Assembly: GCF_003286085.1 (NCBI RefSeq)
Contig: NW_020825312.1
Coordinates: 3,534,001-3,598,000, forward strand
Length of the DNA stretch: 64,000 bases
Direction of reading: 5' to 3'
Source: Drosophila persimilis
Taxonomy: Eukaryota > Arthropoda > Insecta > Diptera > Drosophilidae
The notes below the pieces were generated by a model. That model made no database searches, was not told the origin of the DNA, and worked only from the letters and a program-made list of their open reading frames with translations. Of the stretch, positions 12,720-24,103 are shown one piece after another. The position numbers and the translations under genes are program-made. How positions within the stretch are numbered: the stretch's first letter is position 1; the number at the start of each line of letters is the position of its first letter.

Positions 12720-15700
12720 CTAGTTCGGATCGGTCACAATTACCGAGTCATCTCCATCGGTTTTGCACTGTTGCAGGATATCCTGCTCGCAGCTGCTCGT
12801 AGCCTTGTTGAAGAAGAGTCCCGGTCCGCAGTCGCCCTCGATTTTCTGCCCGTGCACACACATGAAAAAGCCGCGACAGTTGTCAACATCGCGAGCCAAC
12901 TGGCCATGTTTTCCGTTGCAGACACCTACGCGCTCGCCGTTCTCCATGAGACAAGTGCCGTCGCTCTGGCGACAGATCCTTAGGAGGCTGTCGAAACTCT
13001 CCCCATTGCGGCAGCGTTGGGACACAGCCACATCATCCTCGCAGCTGGTGTAGCGCCGGCAGTCGCCCTGTTCTGCCACGGATGTGCCATTGCCAATGAC
13101 GCTGCACAGGCTGTCGAAGGACGTGGGTGTGTCGTTGCACTGCTTGTTCTGCGCGCTTTGCTCCCGCACTGAGAAATTTCCGGGCAGCTCCGTTTGCAAG
13201 TCCACATCGCCGGTTGGCTCCAAGGTTTGGCACTGCTGGAGCGTAGCGTTGAAGAAGAAGCCGGAGTAGCAGCACTCGTGGCGTAGCTTGCCAGACACGC
13301 AGATGTAGAAGTTATTGCAGTTGGCCGGATCCGGTAGAATGTAGCCGTGCTTTCCCTCGCAGACCAGTGGATCCGGCGGCACATGCTGGTTATTTGTCTC
13401 CTCATCATCGTCCAACTGCTCCACGAACGGACAGGAGCCGTCGTCTTGCACGCACAATAGCTGTTCCGGATCGAAGAAGCTCCCTGTTGCACACCGCTGA
13501 GCTACAGCAATGCCACCAGCACAGATGAAGTACCTCGTGCAGTCGCTTCGGTTGGCCAGGTAGCTCCCCTCTTGGAGGGTACCGCAGCTGTAGACGGTGC
13601 TGCTGTTACCGTCCAGCTGTCCGTTCTGGCACTGCTCCAATGCCTGCGACTCCGGCTCACAGGCCCCCAGGACGGGATTGAACTGCTGTCGTGCGGGACA
13701 CTCCACTGGAATCGCCATGCCACGCACGCACGCGTAGTACAGGTTGCAGTAGAGCTCGTGGGACAGGCGCACCCCGTGTAGCCCCGCACATACCTTTCCG
13801 CCAGATTCCTCCGCCCCAGGGTCCGATTCCGTCTGGCACTGGCCGTGGTCAACGCGGCACAATGAGAGCAGGCTGTGGAAGTACAGTCCCTGTTCGCACT
13901 GGTGGAGGTGAGTACCGTTCTGGCTGGAGCAGCTGTAGTACGCACGACAGTCCTCGGGATGAGCCACTAGTCTGCCGTCCTCTACTCCTGAGCAGACGTC
14001 CAGCTGGCAGGTGCCATCGTTGGGTCTGCAGTATCCCTGAGCGGCGTCGAAGAAGCTACCGGAGGCACAGCTCTGCAGTACAGCCGGCTGCTGCTGCAGG
14101 CACAGGTAAAACCGTGTGCAATCCTCGGCATCAGGCACGCTTAGGCCATCTGGTTGGCCCAAACAGCTGCTCTCCGCAGCCGAAAGGGTCAGAGCTTGAG
14201 CTTGCTCCTGGCACTCGACTTGGGCCTGACACCTGTTCAGTTCTGGGGCGAATCGCTGGCCACGAAGGCAGCTTCCCAGGAGCCACTCCTCTCCCTCGCA
14301 GTAGTGGAAGAATGGCATACAATGCCCACCGTCCGCTGGGATCAGTGGCAGAGCCCGTAGCTCCCGATTATGGCAGATACGGCGCATTCCGTTCGCCTGG
14401 CACCTTCCATCGCTGGGCACGCAGCCGAGCAGTGGCTCGAACTGTTGTCCCTCCAGGCAATGCATCCGCACCCACTGGCCGTCCAAACATTGGTCATAGA
14501 TGCTACAGCTGCCAATCAGGCCTCTTTTTTGGCCGCTAACACAAGAAGTCGTGGTATTCTGCGGACACTGGTCGGCATCGTTTGGCAGACAGTAGTTGCG
14601 GTCGCGGCTGAAGTACATTCCCAGTGGACACTGGTGCCGCCACCAAACGTTGTCCAGGCACATGAGGAAGCTGTCACAGCTTGCCAAAGACGGACGAACG
14701 GACAGATGCTGGCAATGCTTGGGCGGATTTATGGTGATTGTTGTGTTGCAGATGTCCCGATCGTTTGCCTTTGCGGTAGCCGGAAACGGCAGGCAGGAAC
14801 CCATCAGGGCAGAATAGTAGTGCTGCTTGGGACAGTTACGAAGGCGCCACTTGCTGCTTGCGCACCGGAAGTACTGTTGGCAGCTGCCATTTCTGGTGGA
14901 CATCGTTTGGGCCTCGCTGCGGTTGGTGCAGGGGGGAAGATACGTGACCCGCGCATAGGCACAAACCATGTCGTCCCTTGGCTCTAGGCAGCGTTGCTGC
15001 TCTGGGTTGTAGTAACGCTGATCGGAGCAGATGTGTCGTCGCCAGTGCCCCTCCACGCAGATCTCGTACTGGGAGCAGTTCGCTGGGACTGAGCGCTTTT
15101 CATCCAACCCGCAGGCAAGCTGAAAAAAAGTTGAGAACAAGAAAGCTGAGTGAGTTATGTGACTGGTAATCCGGAAGAAGTATGGGATAACAATCTAATT
15201 ATTCTTAGCATGGAAACAATCTCATTCTTAGCTAAGATTTGTGTCGATCATACGGGATTTTTCAAGGAATATTTTCGAGGAAGTCCCTGATTACCTGCCA
15301 GGTAAGAGCTAGGAAGATCCTCCTGTTCCATTCTATAAGCAAATAAATAAAAGGCCGAAAGTATAATTCATCTTGTTTGAATTTATTGTAGCTCATATGT
15401 GTGCGGTTATTTGTATAGTACATTATAGAAGTATAGAAGTGGAACAAGCGGAACTTTCACATTAAACATAACTCATAAATATCATGGGATTATATACTCG
15501 TAAGATAAGGTATGCGTATGCGTGGGCAGGGATTATGCAAGTTTCTGGAAAAATCTCTTAAGGAATGACAGTGACCTTACTTTTTCCTGCGCCTCCAGTG
15601 AGCGCTTCTGGATGACATGATCTGCGCACATTCCCAGCTCGGGGGCGAAAATCTGGCCGATCGAGCAGGCATGGAAGGTGACACTGACTCCGTCCGAGCC

Positions 15701-18700
15701 GTCGCACGAGCAGAATCCGGATTTGGTGTTCTGAGCCGCGAAGGGCTCATAGCGAGCCCGCTTCTGGCACTCTAGCAAGTTGCAGGCAATGTTGCCGATG
15801 ACACCTTTTAATGTGCACAGGCCCTGGGAAACATCGAAGACGTGTCCTTCGTCACAGTGATGGTAGGTGGCGACTCCATCACAGCTGCAGAATCCCGCAC
15901 TGGTGTTCCTCGCCTCGAACGGTTCAAACTGGGCGCGACCTCTGCATTGGCGAGAGTCGCACGCCTCAATCGTGCAGGCGGCCAGGTCCTCGTCAAAGAG
16001 CTCTCCGTTCTCGCAGCTGTGGTAGGTGGTGGCGCCGACATCCTCGCAACTGCAGTATCCACTGGTCGTGTTTCTGGCCGAAAATTTCGAGAACTGCCCG
16101 TGTTTGGCGCATTGGGTCACGTCACAAGCAGAATTGGCGACAATTTTGGATGATGGGCTCAGACAGGCGCCGTGAGCGACATCATACTCTGTGCCATTCT
16201 CGCATGCCTCAAAGACCTGACTTCCGGACATGCACAAGCAGAAGCCTGCGGTTGTGTTCAGGGCCGCAAAGGTGGATAAATCGGCCAAAGTGTCGCATTT
16301 CCCGATCTCGCACACGGAGCATGGTGCCTGTGTAGAGTCAATTTTAGTGATCAGTGGTGTTCCCTTTGATTTTGTATTAAAAGGGAGTTACCGAGGGTAT
16401 GACGCAAATCTCCTGTGCCGCGTCGAAAACCATTCCCGTGCTGCACGTGTCGTAGATAACTTCGCCATTATCGCAATAGCATAAACCGGCATCATCGCTG
16501 TCCGTTTTGGGGGGGAACGGCTTAAAATCAGGCATACTCGCCGTGCACTTGGATGCATCGCACAGGCAGCTGGAGTCAACCTGTGGGGGTGGGACGCAGG
16601 ACATAATTGAAGAAACAGAGATAGATTTAATAAATATCGATAGTACCTTGGGCGGCTGGCATATCTTTAGGTCCCAGTCAAAGATCTCGCCCTCGGCGCA
16701 ATCAAGGTAGTTGGGAAGTCCGTCCTCACAATAGCAGAATCCTGTTAGATCGCCCTCTGGCTTGAATGGGTCGTACGCCGGGAGTAAGTCGCATTGGTTG
16801 GCGTCACAGTGTATAGTGGCACAGGGATCCTGAAAATGTGTGTGCAATGAGAGACAAATCTGAGCAGTAGATACATTGAAGAAATTGGATTCGATCATTA
16901 CCTCTGGCGTTGTGCAGATCCCAAACAACGTGTCGTACACCTGGTTACCCAAGCAGGCTTCGTAGATGGGACAGGAGTCCCTGCAGTAGCAGAAGCCAGA
17001 TGTGTCCGGAGCGGGAAATGTTTGATAGTCCTCCAGATTGTCGCATTTCGTCGCCTCGCAAACGTTAGGTGTGCAGGTTACCTAAGGATATTGGGGTGAA
17101 CAGATGATCTGGGGAGGTCTTCCAGAGTGCTGGAAGGTACTTACTTCAGGGGCTAAACACGCCTTGTCTTCCTGGTTGTACACTGTGTTTGCAGGGCAGC
17201 TGTTATACGATGGCAGCTTGTCCACGCATACACAGAATCCAGCGTCGGTGTTCAAAGCTGGAATCGTATCAAAGTCTGTTTTGCACGAGCAACCATTGGG
17301 ATCGCATCTCGGCTGTAATGGAAATGCAAATAGAGTAAATGTAAATATTATCTTGGGCATTCAGAACAATCGTCCGATTGGCTTACGTCAGGCTGAGGGA
17401 TGAGGACGCACAGAAGATCATCACTGCTGAAGGTATATCCAATGGGGCAGGGCACCGGCACGGGCTGTTCATTGCGGCACAAACAGAAGCTGTTCGCGTC
17501 TTGGTAATTGGGGGAAATCCAGTACTCCGGATTACCGACACAGGACGCGGGATCGCACTCTCCAGTCTGCGTTTAAAGCGGGATATAATGTTACTCATCC
17601 AAAATTTCTACACTTACAAATGGGAACTTACAAATTCACAAAAGGCATCTGCGGCGTTGTAGACATAGCCTTCGTTGCAGGACATGAGGTAACCACCATC
17701 GCCCATGCAGATGCAAAAGCTTGAGCTGTCGCAATTTAGAGACGGGTATGTCAGAGACTCAGCAGCACCCTGACAGGTGGCTTGATCGCAGTCCACCTAG
17801 AGTACGCACGACACAGTTTATAGATGGATTTCCATGGACTTAGATGGATTTACTTACACTGGGTATGGGCTGACATATCCCGTAGGTCGAATCAAAGGCG
17901 GTGTTGGACTGACAGGATACGATGGTAGCCTCCTTGTTAAGGCACATGTAGAACTTGCTGGTGTCTCCAGCTACTGGGTAGGTCGTATCGTCGGCCGCCG
18001 TGGCACACAGCTTTGCATCACATTTCGTTGCGGCGGAGCACAGTCCTGTGACATTATTGAATGCCTCGCCGACTGCACAGTCCACCACTTGGGCCACTCC
18101 GTCGGTGCAGAGGTAGTACTTTGTGCAGATTGGGTGGGGCACGGCTCCAGAGGCGCAGGTACAGGGGTTGATGCATTGCGCGGTGACATCAATCTCGCAT
18201 ATCTCTCCATTGTACCACTCGCCAGCGGCACACGAGTGCTGGGAGGCCAGGCCGTTGTAGCATCTGAAGTAGCTTGTGCAGTCATCCGGGTTGGGAAGTT
18301 GGTAGCCGTTGGGTTTGTTGGCACACACCCAGCAAGTGGCGCCTGTGTCGGGCACGCAGACACCGTCCTTCACCACATTTCCCACGCCACAGCTGCCCTC
18401 GACCATCTCACCATTCTCGCAAATCAGGTACTTGCCACAGTCGGTGGGATGGCACACAATGGAGCCTTGTGCAATGCCTCCAGGACAGCAGGGGGCCTCT
18501 TCGTTGTTCTCCGACTCCACACTGCGCCTAGCGCGTTGGCTGACGATGAGGCTGGTGTTGCCGATGGGGGGTCTGATGCTGTAGAATGACTTGTTTTCGG
18601 GACAGACAGCACCCTCGTCAGCTTTGCAGATACCTACGGCCGGGTCGAAGTAGTAATCTTTGCTGCAGTTCTCCTCCTGCCACCTGCCGTTAATGCACGT

Positions 18701-20164
18701 CTGGTAGCTCCAGCAGTTCGAGCCGCTTGCGGCCGGATCGCTCACGTTGCACTCGTCAGTGGAAGAATTCACACACACATTTTCGGAGTCTATTGTGCAA
18801 ACGGATAATGTGGTGTTGAAGTAGCTGCCATTGACGCAGCTTGCTGACTGCCAGACTCCATTCCGGCACTCGTAGTACTTTGCGCAGTTCTGAGCATCTA
18901 CCAGCTTCTCATCGTCTTTGCACTCCGCCTCAGAGCTATCGGGACACTCATTTTCAGAATCGATCTGGCACACACTGAGGTTGACGTTGAAGAAGTTTCC
19001 CTTGCCACAATCTCCGGAGATCAGGACGCCGTCCACGCAGATGTTATACAGTCGGCAATTCTGTTCGTTGGCAACGAGTTCACCGTTCTTCACATTATCA
19101 GCACAATCACAGCCGGTGGTGGGTTCTGTTACGGTCGTCACCTCATCGCAGGGTTCCGTTGTGGTCGTCACCTCATCACAAGGTTCGGTTGTGGTCGTCA
19201 CATCATCGCAGGGTTCGGTTGTAGTCGTCACATCATCGCAAGGCTCCACTGTGGTGGTGTCATCGCATTTGCCGGGTTGACAGTTCCAGCCATCGGCGTT
19301 AAAGATACTGCCGACCGGGCAGTTCTGGATGGTCGCGCTGTCGCTGGAGCAGACGTAAAACACGGAGCAGTTGGTCTTGTCAGCGACGGCTGAGCCATCT
19401 GCCTTTCCAACGCAGAAGTTCTGCCAGCAGATGGAGTCTGTGTCGGCGGTGCAAACCTTCAGGCTGTCGTCGAAGTAGGAATTCAGGGGGCACTTCTCTA
19501 ATGTGGTCACACCATCTAAGCATGAGTAGTAGTTGGCACATAAATCGTCGTTGGTCGGAAGTGAGCCATCGGGTTCTCCCACGCATAGGTTCTGCCAGCA
19601 GGTCTTCTCAGTATCCGGAATGCAGACTCCAAGCGTGTTGTTGAAAACGCTGCCGGCGGAGCACTTCTGGGCGTATGCCTGTTGGTCGTCACAGATGTAG
19701 TATTCACCGCAGAACCCGCTCTTTGGCAGAAATGCTCCGGTCACCTCGTCAGTGCAAACGTTTGTTGCCTACGGATGGGGCGCTAGTTATACTTGCGGGC
19801 GGATTAGAGAACAACGGGGACACTTACCACGGACAGGGGAGCCACAAAGCTCAGTTTGCAGAGTCCTCGTCCGGCGGTGGCACACTTGCCGTTCTTGGGG
19901 TTGTATTCTTTTCCGGCTGGACAGGTCAGAGCCCGTACAGTGCCCTTGGCCGAGCAGCGGTAATAGCTGGAGCAGCTCGTGGGGTTCGGCCAGTGGGGCG
20001 ACAGACCACGCAATTTGCGGTAGACGCATTCAGGATCGGCAGCTCCGACAAGGACCGCCACTGTAGTGAGTGTCACCACAGCTAGCAGAGCAACTAAAAA
20101 ATGAAATCGTGAGTCAAGCGTCCCACTCTCAAGAGTCCTGAACTTGCTTACCTCTCATTTTCAT
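12720..20164 (-). CDS. Giant secreted multi-domain peritrophin (about 33 chitin-binding domains)
   Basis: 2133 residues from 11 exons: 20164-20152, 20093-19828, 19768-17858, 17796-17632, 17566-17387, 17312-17145, 17081-16902, 16829-16647, 16580-16392, 16327-15581 and 15119-12720. The first intron is phase 1; all nine others are phase 0. Residues 1-23 are a signal peptide (MKMRVALLAVVTLTTVAVLV). Exons 2-3 carry about 11 peritrophin-A (ChtBD2/CBM14) domains plus a TTTEPCDDV linker and an RARR dibasic site. Exons 4-9 each encode one domain of a variant type (C-x4-C...F-C-x-C), exon 10 four more, and exon 11 twelve. Such proteins bind chitin in the peritrophic matrix or cuticle. Exon 11 has no signal exon of its own and the exon 10 donor (GTAAGG) needs a partner, so I join them across a 461-bp intron; two separate genes remain possible. 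All 33 domains were counted by eye. Confidence 0.82.
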
Positions 20165-20264
20165 TTATTATTTTATAAAAAAAAAAAATGTTCGATTATA
20201 TTCCACTTGTGATGCTTTACTAATGATGAATGATGAACTCTGCACAATTGCCAAAATTTGGAAC

Positions 20265-20332
20265 CCTTTATATACAATACATAGTGGGTGATTGCCAGCG
20301 ATCTTCATTTGCCTTCGCTGGCAGCCCTTATC
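20265..20332 (-). promoter_or_regulatory. TATA box and GATA site of the giant peritrophin gene
   Basis: On the minus strand TATATAAAGG (20274-20265) lies about 100 bp before the ATG, and GATAAG (20332-20327) lies about 55 bp further upstream. The same TATA plus GATA layout recurs at other genes of the cluster. Base 20165-20264 is presumed 5' UTR. Confidence 0.6.
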
Positions 20333-20594
20333 TCATTCAATTATGTTGATCGTGTCGAACACGCGCCCATCTTGTCAGTTTAATTGAGGTGTGAACTCTT
20401 CCGTGGGTTCCTGGAAGGCGACGAAGATCTATCGACTACGACCACTCCCCATTCGTAGCTCGGAATCTTCAAAATTATGAATGGAACTGTATTTCAGGAA
20501 CTACGGTTCTCGTTTCTAGATCGCTTAGATCCAAGTATATGGGAACACTAAATATAAAATGCATGGAGGCTTGAAACCTGCTTTTCATAACACT

Positions 20595-21378
20595 TTATTT
20601 ACAAGCCGTACCGCAGGTTAATTCCTTCGAGTCCCAGAAGAGCTCGTCTGGACAAGTATGTATATATCCCACATTACCATCGCACTGGATAAACATATGA
20701 CAATCGTAGGGATATTGCAAGTAGTGCGCTGTTGGATATGCCTGGCAAACGGCGGTCGCGTCTATGTTGGGAGGAGCTTTTGTTGTTGGGGGTGTATCAG
20801 TAGATTCATCCGATGGATCCGATTGTGCAATAGTAGTCTCTTCGGATGGATCCGAAAATGAACCGGTAGTTTCTCCGGATGGATCCGATGGAGCGTCAGT
20901 AGTCTCTCCCGATGGATCTGAAGGTGAACCAGTAGTTTCTCCGGATGGACCCGATGGAGCGTCAGTAGTCTCTCCCGATGGATCCGAAGGTGAACCAGTA
21001 GTTTCTCCGGATGGATCCGATGGAGCCTCAGTAGTTTCTTCCGATGGATCCGATGGTGCATCAGTAGTTTCTCCCGATGGGTCAGAGGAGGCATCAGTTG
21101 GATCATCGTCGGTGGGTCCTGGCGTCGAAGTATCAGTTGTTCCTAGGGATGTTTCCATTGAGTCGTCATCTGTGGGATTGGGTGTGGTTGACGTTGGTTT
21201 CGACGTAGTTCCTGGTGCAACGCTAGTCGACGTGGGACGGACACATCTTCTGGCGTTGAGGGAAGTCGCCAGGAGCATTAGCTGCAAGGAGATGAATATC
21301 CAGACCACTGGCACCATCAATGGCGGTTTGCCTTAGTACCTTTTAGGATATTATTTGTATGCTTAACTTACGTTTCAT
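20595..21378 (-). CDS. Secreted Ser/Thr-rich mucin with one C-terminal chitin-binding domain
   Basis: 247 residues from two exons: 21378-21372 (ATGAAAC) and 21331-20595, joined in phase 1. The N-terminus MKRKPPLMVPVVWIFISLQL is a signal peptide with cleavage expected near residue 30. Residues about 33-185 are mucin-like: first PTSTS/TTPNP, then roughly ten repeats of PSDPSGETTDA/GS type with many O-glycosylation sites. The last 60 residues are one peritrophin-A domain (CQAYPTAHYLQYPYDCHMFI...CDELFWDSKELTCG). The stop codon overlaps the AATAAA polyadenylation signal (20599-20594), so the 3' UTR must be very short. A peritrophic-matrix mucin is the likely role. Confidence 0.9.
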
Positions 21379-21443
21379 ATCATTCAGTAGTTGACTTGAT
21401 TCACTATTAACCCAAACTAATGGTCTGTTCATCATTGTCCAGT

Positions 21444-21451
21444 TATTTATA
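21444..21451 (-). promoter_or_regulatory. TATA box of the one-domain mucin gene
   Basis: TATAAATA on the minus strand, about 66 bp before the ATG at 21378. A GATAAG (minus strand, about 21526-21531) lies roughly 75 bp further upstream. Confidence 0.6.
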
Positions 21452-21539
21452 CCATTTGCAAGTGCACCACAGCTGCACTGTCATCTGCATCTAATTAGCA
21501 TACACAAGACACCGATGTGTTCTTCTTATCTTGATATAC

Positions 21540-22250
21540 ATGATACATGATGATTGTCCTATGATAGTAGTGGGAGAGATACTACTTATTACTACTCGTA
21601 ATTAATTCGATTTAATTAATAAATTAATTGAAGGTAGATCCTTGTTGGTAATCTTATTGTTAGCATCTTTGTCGAATTTCATCTGAATTCCATTAGATTT
21701 TCAATGCAATTAAGGCCAGATAGTCTATTCAATGTCGTATGAAAGAGTTTCGAAATACTTCAAATCAATTTATGACAGTTTAAAACTGATTAGATAATAA
21801 TTGAAAAATTTTCGTAGTCAGAATTAAGTAAAGGGACTTTTTCCCATTGTTTTTGGAGGTAATGTCCTCTGATTGTTGGTATTATTATAAAAGAAAATCA
21901 TTTTCTATGTCAAAAAATTAATATCCAAGTTCAAGATACCATTAGTAAACGTAGCTACTTTTGGTTTACTTTTGATTCGATTAAAACGGAAATGAAAGCA
22001 CCCTCTTTAATGTAAGATAAGATAAGATCGGTATTTTGGGCAATGGGTAACGGGTACGTGGGGCTTGGGAACAGTATAGTGTCAGGCGACGGGGACCAGC
22101 AGTTTGACATTCACAGTTTATTGTTTCGCACATCGCCAATTTGGTATTGCATATTTTCGGGGCAATTTCTGAATTACTAACTTAAAATTCTTTATAGACT
22201 GTGTACAAAGTAGTTGTATGTTGCTTATGTATTCCCTGTTAACTCTTGAT
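21540..22250. other. Intergenic, AT-rich, with tandem GATA sites
   Basis: No gene seen. TAAGATAAGATAAGATC at about 22013-22029 contains overlapping GATAAG motifs and might be an enhancer for neighbouring peritrophin genes; this is inference from the motif only. Confidence 0.4.
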
Positions 22251-22706
22251 TATACCCGATACTCAAAATGAGTATAGTATATGTGTGTAATGTCCAGAAG
22301 GAAGCGTTTCCGACCCCATAAAGTATACATATATTTTCTTGATCAGCATCAATAGCCGAGTCGATCCGAGCGAAATTTTGCATCCAGACTTCTGTGATAT
22401 GTCACTGTTGCAAGTGTATTGTATTGTATTGTATTTCTACAATATTGAAGATACGAGAAAACTAAAAACACAATCATAAAGACTGAGCATATCTACCAGA
22501 TTGCCGAATCTGGATAAGATCGGATCATTTGTATAGCTAAAAGGAACAAATTAATTTGTAGGGGCTACGCAGCCCCGACGACACGTTAAGACACGTTTTC
22601 TGTCTCTCCCGCACGCACTCTTTGTCATGTAGCCATTGACTAAGTATCGGGTATAAATGTAGAGTTCCGGTCGCAGCAGCAACTCACAACGTTCCCCCTC
22701 GTTATT
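22251..22706. repeat. Dispersed obscura-type repeat, second copy
   Basis: Begins TATACCCGATACTCAAAATG, runs through TTTCCGACCCCATAAAGTAT and GACTTCTGTGATATGTCACT, and ends with GTATCGGGTATAAATGTAG and CAACGTTCCCCCTCG. It is inverted relative to the 11.3-12.0 kb copy. The two ends carry the complementary words TATACCCGATACT and AGTATCGGGTATA, i.e. subterminal inverted repeats. Confidence 0.7.
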
Positions 22707-23292
22707 AAAATAGCCTGGAAACTGAATATTTTCAAAACACCGGTCAGATTTTTCGTTCAGATCATGACTCACTTAACTTTTAAATGGCTGTTGAGATTGG
22801 CTTTTTAAGCACTGCATTGTAACCCACTTTTCAATGGAAACAAAGTTTCCATTTCTATATTTCTCAGAACACTTCTAGTTTTCCGTTCTAATCAATTGCA
22901 TATGTACCTGTATGGAAAGATATTTTCCCGGTTCTCAGGAAGTATTATGAGTTACAGAAACTGAATGCTGTTGCATCTAAACCTTAATGCACATAAGACA
23001 AACCATAAGTCCGATTATAATCTAAATTTAAATATTATCTAAATCGCATAACCCGTTTTTAACATGAATTTACAGATTTAAGGAGATGCCTCTTTAAGAC
23101 CAGGTATGCTATAGTCGACTCTCCACTGAATCACTGAAGCTTTTATATTTCTAAATCGGAAATCTACTCGTAAATTGCATTGGTAGATAAGAATGATAGG
23201 CCATAAAATGTTTATTTTACGTCGGCTTCCTATACAAGTGTAATCAAAATTGATTAGACATGAACGACGCAATGGGAAGTACAGAAAGGGGC
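22707..23292. other. Intergenic upstream of the split peritrophin gene
   Basis: No gene seen. AGATAAG near 23186 is a candidate GATA-factor site about 105 bp upstream of the TATA box of the next gene. Confidence 0.4.
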
Positions 23293-23300
23293 TATATAAG
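23293..23300 (+). promoter_or_regulatory. TATA box of the split peritrophin gene
   Basis: TATATAAG lies 50 bp before the ATG at 23350, a normal distance for a short 5' UTR. Confidence 0.65.
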
Positions 23301-23349
23301 CGGAATGCCCTAAGAATAATTGAAACATTGCCGCAACGTATTCACAAAT

Positions 23350-23877
23350 ATGAGAGGTAGGAGCATAACTTTTGGCTGCTGTACCAAACACTACTCGAAA
23401 GTTTGTTTTATGCTTACAGGTCTGAACAGGTCTGTGGTTACTCTTGGAATGCTTGCATACCTTGTGGGTCATGCGATCGCGTTGCCTGTTGAGGATGGTG
23501 CGACAGAGACCACAGCGGAGGAACAAACGATACTCGATTCCACAGCATCCGAATCGACAACATTAGATCCCAGCACTGAAACGGAGCCCCAAGAAATCGA
23601 CACTACACTACCTGCCCCCGTTCTATGCGAAGAGGGCGAGGAATTCCTAGCAGCGCCTAAGTGTCAGCAGTACTATCAATGCTTGTATGGGGAGGGAGTT
23701 TTAAAACTCTGTCCATCAGGCCTCTACTGGGACCCTTCGCTAAATGTTTGCGGCTGGGACTCACAGTACTGTGAGAATATCGACGTTCCCGCTGGAACCG
23801 AGTCGCCAGATGACTGTTCATCTGGCCTACCGTTTCTACCCTACCTTAGTAAAATGGCTATATGTGCATTGCTTTGA
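23350..23877 (+). CDS. Small secreted peritrophin truncated by a transposon (5' part)
   Basis: Exon 1 is ATGAGAG (23350-23356), intron 23357-23419, exon 2 23420-23877; phase 1. As it stands it encodes 154 residues: a signal peptide (MRGLNRSVVTLGMLAYLVGH), an acidic Thr/Ser linker (ATETTAEEQTILD...), one complete peritrophin-A domain (CEEGEEFLAAPKCQQYYQCL to SQYC) and the start of a second (CSSGLPFLPY). From base 23844 the reading frame enters a Tc1/mariner element and stops 11 codons later. The rest of the second domain continues in frame at 25453. Whether the truncated protein is still made is unknown; the first chitin-binding domain is intact. Confidence 0.85.
   Translation: MRGRSITFGCCTKHYSKVCFMLTGLNRSVVTLGMLAYLVGHAIALPVEDGATETTAEEQTILDSTASESTTLDPSTETEPQEIDTTLPAPVLCEEGEEFLAAPKCQQYYQCLYGEGVLKLCPSGLYWDPSLNVCGWDSQYCENIDVPAGTESPDDCSSGLPFLPYLSKMAICALL
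23844..23868 (+). repeat. Left terminal inverted repeat of the Tc3-like element
   Basis: 25 bp, exact inverse of 25426-25450, directly after the TA target duplication. Confidence 0.92.
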
Positions 23878-24103
23878 ATGACGTTTTTTTTCAACACGTG
23901 TTTTCTTGATTTATTTTATATTTTTATTTGGGTAGCTGTTAATAAGTACAAAACAAAAAGGCATAAAGAAATTCAATATCAATTTTTTTAATAACAAAAA
24001 AAAATAATTGTAAATTTTTCACATAGAAAATGGGTATAACAGCAAAAAATATTTTGTATGAAAAAAATTTCCAAGGAACAAGTTTATGGGAATATGTACT
24101 CTT

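Noticed and set aside
15262-15447. A separate first exon for the last exon of the giant peritrophin
   Set aside because: The reading near the GTAATC donor encodes no signal peptide in the needed phase, while the exon 10 donor at 15581 joins exon 11 in phase 0.
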